Assembly (NCBI GenBank): GCA_049999805.1 | Contig: JBNGIO010001516.1 | Location: 1-33,557 of the forward strand | Source: Folioceros fuciformis | Lineage: Eukaryota > Anthocerotophyta > Anthocerotopsida > Anthocerotales | Length of the DNA stretch: 33,557 nucleotides | Direction of reading: 5' to 3' | Part shown: in pieces, positions 20,445 through 31,867 of the stretch | Position numbering within the stretch: the stretch's first letter is position 1 | How the letters are laid out: every line of letters begins with the position of its first letter | Notes under the pieces: model-generated | What the model saw: the letters and a program-made list of their open reading frames with translations, nothing else | What the model was told of the DNA's origin: nothing | The model's database searches: none | Position numbers and translations under genes: made by a program

Positions 20445-23400
20445 TTAAGCGGACGCCACCCGAGAAGGAATGGGCTGCACGATGGGTTTGCCTGGTGCTC
20501 TCTTGAGAAATAGCAAACGCACTTCTGGTCCTAACTTTTCGTTGAGCTTAATCATAATCAAGAATAAGCATCTATACAGCAACATCTGTATAAAAATAAT
20601 ACCAAGATTTTCCCACTTGCCTCTGCTGGTAGCAACTTGAAAATAATCGCGAACAACTTCTTCCCCGCTAATCAACACCTGATTCTGCGGGTAGTCTCGA
20701 GGCCGAAACTGCAGGCCTAGAAAGTCGTTCTGGAATAATCCCTGACATCCCCCATACAGTATTCCAGTTTAGATGAAAAAGGATGGAATATGTACGACAT
20801 AATAAATGGATACGAATAACAAGTACGCACCGCTTACGTCACGCTTTGCTATGAACTACGTGAGCGTATGACGAAAAAGCAAGATGGTGGATTCGCTATG
20901 GGCCAGACGATACGAGCATGCACAGAGGTTGAGAATCCCAAGCAAACGCACCTGAAAGCCGTAGGTGTGAAACGCGATGTAGGACACGGGGTACCGCCAA
21001 ACGGGCTTGGGCAGGTCATTGGGCAAGCGGAAGAAACCACCGGTTGACATGAAGAGTCCCTACAGCCCAGCATGAGTGTTAGATATGGAAGACTTGGCAA
21101 TCCGCACAGGAAGAAAGGACGAAGGAAGCCGAACAGACCTGGATTCCAGCTCCGATGACTATGCCCATGAGGAAGTTTGGAACTACGCTTGAGATTGCCA
21201 TCATCAAGCCCTCCACTGCAGATGTGGTGGCGAAGATTATCAAGACGAAGTATAGGAAGTGGATGAAACCGGGATGCAGGCCCACCAGGAAGTACATAGA
21301 GGCTCCAGAAATGAAAGCGATGAGAAGTAGGAACGGAAGTGAAGCGAGGGTGTTGCTGATGACAAAAGCTACCACCCCGTAGTGCCCGTTCAGCCGCTCT
21401 CGAGAGAACACCTGGTAGTGTTTAGTTGGGTTGTGAGACTCTTTGAAATTGCCAAGTTTGTTAGGAGGACGCAACAGGCATGGTTACAAAGTGTACCTTC
21501 ATCTCCTCTACAAAAGAAGGGAATCCGCCGATGGCCATGAAGGTGAGGAAGCTTACGACGAAAATCAAGCACGAAGCTCTTGCCTGTACCAGCACCACCA
21601 ACAAATGGCAAGGAAGGATGTTAAGGATGAAGGCTAGGATGCACAGACTGGAGATGTGGGAGCGTGAGTTGAGAGGCTCAGCACTCACACCTGTATGGCA
21701 TCATAGCTGTGGCCGACGTTGTAGTATATGGTTCCCATGGCCAGGCACAGGGCAAGATACATTGCAAGACGTAGCCAGTAGTAACCCACGTCTCTGGACA
21801 TGTTGACGAAGGACCTTTGGGTGAGGGTGACACTCTGCATCAGGGTGCTGGCTTGGCTTCCTCGTGACTCTTGCAAGGGGCGATTCTGCACCAGGTTGAT
21901 GTGGTTTACAAAGACATGATGGACCAGAGACGACATCGCCGAACAGAAGTGGGGATGGCTGTATGTGCAGCTTGGTGTTGGGTAGGAGACGACATACCAT
22001 TTTAGAGACCTGTTCAGCGGTATCTGCAGCATTTTGAGCAAAGCTGGACGACTGGTACTTGGTCACTAGCATGTCCACTCGTGATGCGGTAGACATTGCT
22101 TTAAGCGGATCCAAATCTTCAGGGTCAGCTACGATCTGATCATCGAACCTAGCACTCGGTGTCCGGGACGCCTGCACGTGCCACAATCATGTGGTGAGAT
22201 ACTGGAAGAGCACGACAAGGTGTAAGCGCGAGAAGGTGATGGGATGGTAGATGAATTCCCACCGCCAGAAATCGGCGAGATCCTTGAACAGCAACCGAGA
22301 CTTTGTCGAAGTCCGCGTTGATAGAACGAAGAAAGTGGTCAGCTGGGTTCCGCCATGGTGGACAGGGTACACCAGCATCCACAAAATGCTGATTCAACAC
22401 GGGCCATCCGATCACCACACGCAAATGACATGCACAGGATCAAGCGCGCATGGAAATCCAGCTGGTGCCTGCTCTGCCAACCTGATTCGCCTCCGCAGCG
22501 GCACCAAAGTATACCGTCCTGCCACCAGATAGGAGAACGAGGTTGTCGAATAGCTCGAAGACTTCACTGCTGGGCTGGTGAATAGAAGTGATGACAGTTC
22601 GTCCGTCTCGAGCTAAATTCTTCAACGTAGTTGTAACAAAGAAGGCTGCAGCACTGCAACGAGCCAGCCACCCATTTCAGCGCACAATCAGCACTTAGTC
22701 TCAGACTGGAAGCAACTACAACGAGAGAAGCCAACTCCCAACATGCACAGTCCTCGCACACCTATCCAAGCCGCTGGTAGGCTCATCCAGAAACAACAAG
22801 CGAGGCTTGGTGAGCAGCTCCAAGGCAATGGTAACCCGTCTCCTCTCACCCCCGCTCACCCCTCGCATATGCCAGTTCCCAATTGGCGTGTGCAAAGCCT
22901 CCTGAAGACCCATTTCGTGGATCGCGTTGTTGATAGTCTCCATCTTCTGTGCCCTGGGCATCCTATCGGGAAGCCGGCAGAAAGCCGAGTACATGATCGT
23001 CTCAAACACAGTGAGCGTCCCCAACAAATTGTCATCCTGCGTCACATAGGCCTGCAATCGACATGGACAGCACCGGTGATCCCCCAAGATAAGAGCAACA
23101 ATCCCAGCCCCGCAACTCATTTCCTTCATGCCCACTCACCGCCACGCCGTAAGACAGCCTCTGCTTGTTCCCATTGAGCCACACGTGCCCCGTCTGGCTC
23201 ACATTCTTGGCCAGCCTCCCTGCTCACATGACAATGTGATCCACATGTAGCACATCCTGTCAAGCATTGTGAGAGCGACATCATAAAGTCCTTCCCGAAG
23301 GAACTGACAACACTGTAGCGTACCACATACTGTACCTGCCAGAGTGTCGAGAAGCGTGGATTTGCCGGAGCCCGAAGGCCCCATGATGGCAGTGATCCGC

Positions 23401-23534
23401 CCAGGCTCTGCGTAGCCAGTCACGCCATCCAGCAGATTGTGAGACCTCCCCGACGCCCATGACGCCGTCACTGTGAGATTCCTCCAGGCCAGATGAGCTC
23501 CCGGCAGGTCGTGCTCGCCTCCGACCTGCGCCAT
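20445..23534 (-). CDS. ABCG (WBC) half-transporter, ABCG11-like, 11 exons
   Basis: ABCG11-type half-transporters pair up in the plasma membrane and export wax and cutin precursors for the cuticle. Exons: 23534-23336, 23219-23140, 23051-22762, 22653-22482, 22388-22263, 22171-21998, 21885-21691, 21583-21497, 21411-21139, 21059-20952 and 20741-20445. All are GT-AG and in phase, giving 666 residues. The ATPase comes first, as in all ABCG: Walker [10 protein letters not shown] (52-60), Q-loop AYVTQDDNL, signature VSGGERRR (158-165), Walker [13 protein letters not shown] (178-189) and H-loop IHQPSSE (H215). The membrane half carries family-typical strings [50 protein letters not shown] and [16 protein letters not shown]. 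The donor at 22262 is the least certain ([17 protein letters not shown], then ASRTPSARF). It is close to ABCG11 in sequence, but orthology needs a tree. Confidence 0.92.
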
Positions 23535-23549
23535 CTCATCTCATCTCAT
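23532..23549 (-). promoter_or_regulatory. Tandem upstream ATGs in a GATGA microsatellite at the ABCG start
   Basis: A five-base repeat places ATGs at 23549, 23544, 23539 and 23534 on the minus strand. The first two read ATG-AGA-TGA, a two-codon ORF. The third opens a 23-codon frame overlapping the main ORF. The fourth (ATGG) is the ABCG start. Repeat length could therefore tune initiation if the transcript begins upstream, which is not known from sequence. Confidence 0.5.
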
Positions 23550-24518
23550 CTGGCCGACTACAGTTGAGAGCGCTCTTAACGGATTTCGTGAGGCCAGGAC
23601 ATTCGTTCCCAACGTGAGGACAGCCGGTGAGGAGAACGGGACGGTGGGCACTGAGTTGTCTTCCGTATTGCTTGTGTCAACTTGGCTCACGCCAGACACG
23701 TACTCATTGACACTCTTCAACACATGGGGCGGCGTAAAGTGGCCTGAAAGTTCCACCACACTTGCCTCTCTACTTCACCGACGACAGCCCGATTTTGGCA
23801 CCCGAAATGAGTACGCTGACGCTGTCTTGTGCCCACTGCACGCAGCCCGTGTGAATCTCGTTCAAAATATGGCTATTAATTCAAGCGAGGCCCTTTAGCC
23901 TCACACTTATTTATAGAATTTCTTTCCCGTAAAGGAGGAGTGTGTTGTAAACTGTGGGGGTGGCCTACCTTGGCAGATGGCGTTATGATGCGCGCATCTG
24001 CACGCATTAGCCAGTCACCTACCGGCCCGGATCACAAACCCCGTGAATGTTTGTCCGGAACAGCATCCCAGCCCCGAAGTCTATAAGGTTATACATTACT
24101 TTAAAGCTTTATATTTAATGAATTATATATTTCTAGCTATAATATATAAATTTTATACTGTAAAATATTATAATATTTATTTGATATGTAATTATATATT
24201 TCAATATATATTAAATAAAATAATTATGCATATTTTTATTTAAATATCATCTATTGTAAGGCTATCCTAAGAACCCATCTACATCACCCATTCCTCTTTC
24301 CATTTGTCTGTTTCTTTGAATTGAAGTATTTTTTATTATTGAAAAAGAAATAAAAAAAAGTGTCATCTACTCTAAAGAGATAAAAAAGTCTCATCTACTC
24401 TAAAGATTAGAGGAACAACCCAAGCACAGCCAAAAGGGGTACTAGCCCCTTGGAACATTATTCTCAAACTTACATACCATTTGTCTATTTCTTACTCTTG
24501 AGGATTCTTGAGTAATAG
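23550..24518. other. ABCG promoter side and AT-rich DNA
   Basis: No gene is recognised. Bases 23550-24060 are mixed composition and should hold the ABCG promoter. Bases 24080-24250 are very AT-rich with many TATA-like words, so no single TATA box can be chosen. A 16-base direct repeat TCATCTACTCTAAAGA occurs at 24363-24378 and 24391-24406. The change of composition marks the edge of the gene island against the transposon-rich right side. Confidence 0.5.
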
Positions 24519-25200
24519 CTAAAGAGGGTATGCCAAACAATCATCCCAATATGTCATAACAATGGAGGCATTAAACCTTTCAAGTACTCTACCATTCAAA
24601 TATATATATGCCAACATACCTATCCTTTCCATATCAATCTTGGCTCTGTTGTCAATCCAAATATGTTTCCAAGTAATCCAATTGCGTTCTCCATCTACTG
24701 CTATGGGTGGAGTATTCAATAGCTTGGCACCATTGTACTCCATTCCTAGTTAACCCTAGTGTGAAATGCATTTTGACATCCATAGCTAAAATATTAGGTT
24801 TAAATTGGTAGCTATGAAATTGAGGAATTACACATCTCCCATCACGAACAATGTCACCAAGTTGTTGTAGCATCTTGTCTCCTTTGTTTTGTTTAATATG
24901 AGGTATAGCTCTAATTTTGTCATAGAATTTAAGATCAACTAAACTTGTAGCTATAAAAGCATCATGCCAACCATATTGTCTCCTATCTGCCCAGAAACTA
25001 AGTAGCTCTAATAATACCTCGTGAAACAATACGCTCTAAAAATTTTGTTCACAAATATCTACTCTTCCATCCAACAATAGTAAAAAATTGATTGTAGTTG
25101 CCTCCTTCATGTGGACATCTATAGCTTTGTATTTCCAAAATGCTTCATCTAAAGTTAGTTGCTCACTCTCTAATTGATAAAGAGCATCTAAAGTAGGTTG
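24519..25200 (-). pseudogene. Degenerate coding region of unknown, probably transposon, origin
   Basis: Reading leftward from about 25200, a protein frame runs through LDEAFWKYKAIDVHMKEAT. It then meets one in-frame TAG (25038-25036) and continues through SFWADRRQYGWHDAFIATSL, DKMLQQLGDIVRDGRCVIPQ and MHFTLGLTRN. A one-step frame change near 24745 leads into NGAKLLNTPPIAVDGERNW and DMERIGMLAYIYLNGRVLERF, ending at 24519. With one nonsense and one frameshift in about 225 codons, it is a recently dead gene. I do not recognise the family. The setting among retroelements suggests a transposon protein. Confidence 0.55.
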
Positions 25201-25263
25201 AAATAGATGGATTTCAACTTCTTAGCTTTAGAACTCGGCTTCAGCGTAGTTGTAAACTCAACG

Positions 25264-25335
25264 ATCAACTTGGCTTCGACGATCAACTCAACAATCAACT
25301 TGGCTTTGGTAGTCAGCTCACGATCAACTTAGCTT
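25264..25335. repeat. Degenerate 29-30 base repeat with core ATCAACTTGGCTT
   Basis: The 13-base core occurs at 25264-25276, 25294-25306 and, with one change, 25323-25335. The intervals are filled by related words (GATCAACTC, AGTCAGCTC). It is a short minisatellite next to the 5' end of the dead ORF at 24519-25200. Confidence 0.75.
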
Positions 25336-26699
25336 AAGCATAGTGACCCCGCTTGAGGGGATATCTTAACTCCTTTGCCAAGTGCTTTCAAAGATTATTC
25401 TATTAAAGAAGCCCACCACTACCATTGCAAGCTTGAAGCCTATTTTGAGTGGTGTGCAACAATGCGCCCATGTTTCCAATCATTCCGTTATCTCTTCCCA
25501 TTGGACGCATTGGACACTTGCAAAAACTATCACCTTGTCTCTTCAATAATTGGGATGTTCTAAGGAGGGTGTACACATCTTGTTTCTAAAAAAAATTAAT
25601 ATTAGGTTTTCCCTTGATATTTGTATTAGATTCTTGTCGCATTCCCTGCGATAGAGTTCGCACCATTAGTCGCGTCCTCCGAGATAGAATGGCGAACGAG
25701 CCAAAGTGCGGGTTCTTAACTGCATTGGAGCGACAAGCGGACCAATAGGACCGTCTGGAGGCTACATCAGGTCAGCGAACCCGTTGTACCAATCAGTTGA
25801 CTCCAACGGGGAGAACGAGGGTGGTGGAAGTGAGGTGAGGAGTGAATGACAAGTGGGTGGTGAGGTATGGGAGCGCAGATTGGCAAGTTTTCGAAAGGCT
25901 CCGGTCCGGGTGCTTACCTCGGGGTACCACTTCTGTAATCGTTGTAGTGAGGCTTATCGGGTTTGTCCCTCGAACGTCATAGTCATTCCACGGCCCCTCA
26001 CGCAGGTCACGGACTTGGTCATCGGATGAGGGGGGGTTAGCACAACCTCCTGTCATAAGCTCACTCTTGGCATCTGGTAGAGGGCAAATCCCTCTTGATG
26101 ACGAAGACATGGGGACACGCCCAAGGGTGGCGAAGCGAGAGAATGGATGGAGATGGAGGGGAAAAGAAGAAACTAGATACAAACGTAGAATAATTCGAGG
26201 CCCCTATTGTGATAGCAAGTTCGTCTTTTATAGCATGGAGGGGCCCACAGCCCGAGGGACAATCATAAATACAAAACCATCTTAAGACTTGGGCAGGCTA
26301 GTCTTGCCAGACGACAGCTGGCTCATTATCAGTAAACCTTAATGACCCGATGGCGGAGTTGGCGGGGTGGGTCCGAAAGAGGAATTCACGGGAGATCTGC
26401 GTATTGGTGAGGCGGGCCCGGAGAGGATTCCGCTCCTCCAATCGTAATTGGTAGGTTGGCAGAACCAGCTTGAGGAGACCGAACTAGCCATTGGAGGTCC
26501 GGTGAGGAAGGTCTATCGGCGGGGTGGTTAGGGCTGCTAGGTGCCGTCCGTTCACCCATGGCTGTTGGTCTTGTCAGCACCGCTTTTGCTGTCATACTCA
26601 GGACCCGGAGTACCTCGCCATGGAAGGAGGCATGATAGTCATCCAACTATTGGGTGACATCAACCACCATTCTCCGAACGGTCCTGTACTCCGATTGCC
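25336..26699. other. Transposon-flanking sequence without recognised gene
   Basis: No domain is visible on either strand. Two open frames on the minus strand (25793-26182 and 26386-26646) are proline/serine-rich and unremarkable. They lie just 3' of the degenerate coiled-coil region at 26700-28100. The stretch may therefore be the 3' non-coding or LTR part of the same element, but no repeat pair was found to prove it. Confidence 0.35.
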
Positions 26700-28100
26700 A
26701 TCATGCCTTCGGGAGCTCAGCGTGATGTGTAGTGATGGTGCTGATGTGTCGATAAAGCTCTTCCAGAGCAACGGAGGTGACCATTGCCAATTCCGGAAGA
26801 CGAAGGGCAGACACAGCTTCTGTCTAAGCCCGGAGCAGGGTGACTTTGCATTGATCCTCTTGGGTCTCGAAGTTGGCCAGTTGTGCCTGCAATTCTTCGG
26901 CCTTGCTCCGGAAGCCGTTCACTCGATCTACGAGCTGCTTCCTCTCCTGCTCCTAGACTTTCCCATGCCTTTGCATGGTCTTGCGAGTTTAGGTGAGTTC
27001 GGTCTTCAGGGCGCGGACCTCCTGTTGGGCTGCTTTTTCCACCATCTGCAAGGTCCGCTGTTTGGTCCACATCTCCTTCACTTGTTGAGCGGCTTCAGCC
27101 AGCTTTTGAGCAGCCTCCTTCTCCGTTTCGAGAGCTTGGTTGCGCTCCTTCCTGTACCGATCCCGGTTCGACGTATGCTGTTCGCAAGCGGCCAAGGCGT
27201 CCAAGTCCCGTTTCCTCTATGACGGTCGTTCATCAGTATGGATGTCTTCCATCTAGGACCGCAACCTCTCTAGCTCCCCCTACGCCGCCCCGAGCTGGTT
27301 CTCCAGGTCTGTAGTTTGACTAGCAATTAGGGCCTTAAGGTCCATTAATTCCCACAAATAACCATCCCGCTCCTCTGCGTATATGGCCGACTCCTCCTGT
27401 AGCTCATTGCTAAGCCATGTTGCCTTCTCCCTTAGGGCAAACAACTGAGTGGCCAGCTCATTCATTCTCCTGCAGAAGGCGATGTTTTCGCCCTCCCGTG
27501 TCGGCACCTATCTGAAGGACCATGCAAGTCCTTCTGCTACACTAGCCACAATCCCTTGGGCTGCTTGTGTGTCTCCCTCCAAAGTTACTCCGGTGTAGAA
27601 CCGGTAGTTGGGTGGTAGCTTAGTCCTCCCGATGGACGTCCATATCGCCCTCCTCATGGGCTCTAGGTCCGTGATTTCCCATCAATCAAGTTCTCCAGGA
27701 CTATTGAACGTGGGAGAGTCCTCCACCGATACTCTTCTTCCTTTGCTGAAGTGGGAGTTGGTCGAGGAGCCGAAGGTAAGATCACTCTAGCGGGCGGTGG
27801 GCTGGGCGAGCGAGGACCTTTCCCCTTCTTTCGGCCCTGTGGTGAAGGGGGCCGCTTGACGCCGGAGGGTTCGATGCCCATGCTGCTCGTTGTAGTCTAG
27901 TTAGGCCGTTAAGCGAACCAGCTCCATGTGGTCCGTTGCTTCTCGAGTCTCGGGCACCGCATTGGTGGGTGCTACAAGAGCCAGAAAATCCTCTAGCTCC
28001 AGGCTGGTAGGTGGCAGGGCACTCCGAATCGGGATCCTCCGTCCTGCAATTGACATAGTACGGGGGTGTGTCGCGCAGCAGCCGCATAGCTGCATGCCTA
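26700..28100 (-). pseudogene. Degenerate transposon-associated ORF with long coiled coil
   Basis: Reading leftward, a broken frame gives LEDFLALVAPTNAVPETREA, then a basic Pro/Ser-rich part (PPSPQGRKKGKGPRSPSPPP). Two strongly helical, charged segments follow, at 27507-27280 (RMNELATQLFALREKATWL) and 27204-26989 (QALETEKEAAQKLAEAAQQV). Stops separate the parts, so the ORF is dead. The composition (basic linker plus coiled coil) is like gag-type or other structural proteins of plant retroelements. I cannot name a family. It may belong with the region at 28971-29701, which is on the same strand and upstream. Confidence 0.5.
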
Positions 28101-28608
28101 CCTAGCCTGTCCATAAAGCTAAGTATCTAAGCACCAACCTGCCTTTGATATCCTTGGCCTATGGCCTGGGATCAACAACCTAGCCACAAATTGTCCTTAG
28201 CCTATGACCAAGAGCAAGGCGATAAGAATGGCTGGGTCTGCCTAAGAGAGGCAAGCCCAGGGCCGCGAACAGGTAAAATCAAGATGAAAAATTCTCTCAA
28301 CTTGGCAATGCAACAGACCACAAGAACCTCTAGAATACAAAGACAGAGCAGGGACAAAGTATGGTTGTCTATTAGAACAAGACAAACATCAACAATCGGA
28401 GAATCCATGGCTAGGTAGCCCACATATATAAGCAAAATCCTCAAGAACTCTTGATGAAGCGCCTCCTTGCACCGATGGTAGGCACTTTATAATCCTACTT
28501 CTCCTTGGCCTTTGTTTTATTACCAAATAATAACCAACTAAACAACCTACTTCGTTCTTTTCTTATTTTATTATTTTTATATTTATTGTGGAATATCTCC
28601 GCAACGGT

Positions 28609-28805
28609 TCATATGTGCCATGGCACTGCTCCTCACATGCATCCAACACACATGGTTCACATCCATCATGACACATACATCCTCTCTCTAGACATGTCAC
28701 ATGCATTCACATGACATCCTTCATCTTCATATGCACACATGCATACATGGCACAGACCCAGGCATACATGTCATGTGCAAGCCATCCATGGGCCATGTAC
28801 ATGGC
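28609..28805. repeat. CATG-rich block
   Basis: About 14 CATG tetranucleotides occur in roughly 200 bases, where about one is expected by chance. Three are extended to CATGCA, the core of the RY element bound by plant B3 factors. Most are preceded by A or C (ACATG). The block interrupts the degenerate coding regions on either side. The cause is probably a decayed short tandem repeat. Confidence 0.7.
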
Positions 28806-28970
28806 ATCATCAAGCACTTTAGCATCAGGGCTTATGCCTAGGATGCTCCAATCAGTATCCAGCGATAGAGTCTCAAGGGCTATGTTCTTCATACAGCAAT
28901 AGCATGACAGGTGCCTCCGCTTGCGCTAGGGTCCCTGAGTCGCATGTGCCTCTGCTTTCCGTTTCTGAGG

Positions 28971-29701
28971 TCAAGTAGCAAGGGAGTTAGGCACAAAGGC
29001 CATAAAGGGTGAGTCCAGCACAGGTCCGCAACTGCCTTCAGAGGGTTCCGAGATAGGTAGGGGCACCGAGGTTGTAGCTAGGGCCTTAGGCTGAGTTGTC
29101 GTGGATGTGGCCTTCTTCATAGGGGTAGGCTTGGGATTGGTGGCTGGAGGAGCGGGTGCAGGAGGAAGCCGGGCTAAAGCTACCTTTTCTGAGGTGATAA
29201 GGACTCCATAGTAGTCGCAGAAATGGAAAGGAAAGGAGACAAGCCTGAGGCGGGTAGCTTCTCATGCCTAAGTTTTCTAACATTGGATTGAATATGATAT
29301 GCCACTACCTTCCCCCAATCCACGGGGTTACCCTGTGCTAACTCATAGAGGAGTAGCATGACTCCGTCTGCAATATGGTCCGTCTTGATTACGAGTAACT
29401 AGTTGACAATGAGCCAAACTACTGCCCGGATTCTTGGGTCCAAGATATCGTGGATCAGCCACATGTTGGTGGTCTTCACGGAGTCCTCCTGCAAAAGTGC
29501 CGTTCCTGCTTCTTTGACCTTGTTTTTGTTGCACTGCGAATTGAGGTAGAGGCCACCGCGCTCCTCAACTGGCCTCCTATAGACCTCTTGCATCATTTGC
29601 ACAGTCCAGAGTGTGAGATTGTTTCGTACTCTGGCCGAAGAGGCACATAACAGCATGGTCTTGGTGAACTCGCGGAGGTGATAGGGGAATTGATGCCGCA
29701 C
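28971..29701 (-). pseudogene. Degenerate transposon-associated ORF, N-terminal conserved part
   Basis: From 29701 leftward the frame reads FPYHLREFTKTMLLCASSAR, NNLTLWTVQMMQEVYRRP and KTTNMWLIHDILDPRIRAVV. It is cut by one TAG (29401-29399), then continues in the same frame through DHIADGVMLLLYELAQGNPV, KLPASGLSPFHFCDYYGVLI and a Pro/Thr-rich tail to a TGA at 28973-28971. Only one nonsense mutation in about 240 codons is seen in this part. The compact helical start followed by a low-complexity tail resembles the first ORF of a plant retroelement. The family is not recognised. Confidence 0.5.
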
Positions 29702-29885
29702 AAAAACTGAAAAATCCCGAGCTCGTACTACTCCATCAGGTCACCGACTACGTAATCCAGGGGTGTCAAGCATGACTGTGTGCTATCGCTTAGATGCATG
29801 CAAATAGTAATAATTTAATAATAAAGTAATGCTAATAAATAACATTGGTGGTAATTAATAACTACTTAGTGAAGATGATTAGAAA

Positions 29886-29902
29886 ATATAATATAATATA
29901 AT
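29886..29902. repeat. ATATA pentanucleotide microsatellite
   Basis: Three and a half copies of a five-base AT unit occur in an AT-rich intergenic stretch. No function is suggested. Confidence 0.8.
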
Positions 29903-31375
29903 GTCAATTAGATAGACACACAACTAAACGTGTGGATGTGGTTGCAACAGGTCTCAAGTAGCAAGCATAAAAGCTTGGCTCAGTGATGTTCGCTACAGTT
30001 GTAAGCTTGTATTCTCTTGCTTTCTAGAAAAAGGCTTTCTCCTGAGGAAGCATTCTCTTGTTAGAATCCGGTTGAGGTGAGCGTGTGTGCAGTGTGCAAG
30101 ATCATATAACCCAATCAAGGATTTTAGAAGCCAAGTTACAGCTTTGAGAAGTGTGGATGCAGGTGGAGGAAATTTTGTGGTGTCTGAAGGAAGCAAACAC
30201 TTCACTCTTACAGAGCTGCAACACCATCATGCAGTGTTTAATGTGTGTGTAATATGGCTTGGTATGAGTATTACTAATTAATGAACCACACATGAATGCG
30301 ATGTTTTGCGGCACAGCACGACAAGGGGCCAAATTCGGGTAAGAGCACATCTAGATTTGCTCAACATTGAGCTTCTAGGAGTTGCCGATCTCCAAGAACT
30401 GGCATGGCGACATGGTATGAGGCTCTTGCAGGTGTCGAGCGCAAAGGTGAAGGGTGGAGATAGTCACAAGACGAGGCGCGGTAGCAGACGGAAGTAGAGA
30501 TGATGTGGAAGTGAGAGCGAGCGGAGGAAAGACGGAGTAAAGAGAATGAGGTCAAAGTGAGGGGCGGGAGGGAGAGAAGGGGGATGGGGCGAATTGGCCG
30601 ACGTAGGCAAGAGTAAACACTTACGCTCTAATGCATGTATGCATGCAACCGTATGTGGTGGTTACGCCCCTGCCTTCTACATGATGGTAGAGTACTTCTT
30701 CTTGGACGGATTGTCCCGACTATTAGTCCAGCGGTTGACCCAATGGGACAGACTCTAGCATGTTGGATACTCCAAAAACTCAACTCCGCTATAAATACTA
30801 ATTTTTCTAGTCCGCTCCGATTCATTTGACTTCAAAAATTGTCTCCGGTGGACCATGGATAGGTATTTTTGGGGCTGAAAATTCTATTCATAATTTACAT
30901 CCCTCTTACATTGATTACACATTTATATCTAGTTTACACTTTACTTACACTTTTATATCTGGTTTACATTTCACTTATATCCTTACAATAAAACTTGTCC
31001 TTACATGTAACTATAAAATCTCATATACCATCTTACATCAAACACTCTCTTACATGATAAGAAATTTGGTTTGATTGTAATTACAACTATAAAAAAAAAT
31101 ATAAAAGTAAACTGTAACAGAAGACCTCAACCCCTACTCTTTCGTAGAACTTCTAGAGTTCTTTCTAATAATATACTATATCTACATATTGATGGATAGA
31201 TTATTATAGGTTTTTCAAACTATGTCGTTATGATCTTTTAATTATCTTGTACCTCTTGGATTTGATGATAGCCCGTCCTTAAATGATTTAAATCTTGCAT
31301 CTACGTGATCTTGAGTGTTCAGGCTATGAGTCATCGTCAACAACATTTACAACATTTAAGAGTTGGTTGAGCATT
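29903..31375. other. Intergenic region, no recognised gene
   Basis: Short open frames at 30087-30281 and 30306-30497 (plus strand) contain gene-like strings such as LDLLNIELLGVADLQELAWR but have no identified family. They may be a decayed exon pair. Bases 30830-31140 are AT-rich and include a tandem duplication (listed). Nothing else could be supported. Confidence 0.35.
30916..30975. repeat. 30-base imperfect tandem duplication
   Basis: Two adjacent 30-base units (30916-30945 and 30946-30975) begin ACAC and contain TTTATATCT(A/G)GTTTACA, with about five differences. It lies in AT-rich DNA 3' of a short GC-richer segment. Confidence 0.8.
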
Positions 31376-31860
31376 CTAACATTTGTTGCCATAATGTTCT
31401 AACTCTCTACATAAAAAACAAACTTTTTTTTTAAGACCCTGTCTGAACTTTTCTCTAAGTCTTGCACCCTCTATACGTTCCTTGATTTCTTCCATGAAAG
31501 GTTCCTCTAAAGTCGTCTTTTTGTAATTGTACTTTCATTAGTGTTCCTATAGTTTCTTTATCAACGGTACTAGAGAAAGCTCTAGTTTGGGCATATCATT
31601 CACATGTATTGCATTGAAATCTTCAAAAGGAGTTGATTGAATAAAAGCTAGTTTGGATAGCATCTACTAGACCTATGACTTTTGCCAAAGTCATTGAACC
31701 ATACAACTCAATTCTGTTAGCAGTCCAACTCTTCAAACCAACTATGAAGCAATATAACTTGTCATCTTAGTATAATGCATAACATCTTCATTAAAGGGAC
31801 TTATATATTCTTGTATAATGCTCATTAAGTAGTTATCAATTGCTTCAACACCATCATGCA
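31376..31860 (-). mobile_element. Decayed LTR-retrotransposon gag with zinc knuckle
   Basis: Gag packages element RNA. On the minus strand about 31860-31740 reads HDGVEAIDNYLMSIIQEYI, and a frame change leads to RIELYGSMTLAKVIGLVDAI, both gag-like. At 31420-31379 a perfect CCHC zinc knuckle is encoded: C-FL-C-RELE-H-YGNK-C, the CX2CX4HX4C pattern of nucleocapsid domains. It is followed at once by a stop. Multiple shifts and stops separate the pieces. The style fits a Ty3/Gypsy-type gag, but no pol remains to confirm this. Confidence 0.65.
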
Positions 31861-31867
31861 ATTACTT

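Noticed and set aside
22200-22262. Reading exon 22388-22263 of the ABCG gene through to 22172
   Set aside because: The read-through product ([12 protein letters not shown]) is unlike any ABCG. Splicing at 22262 to 22171 gives a plausible linker before the membrane half.
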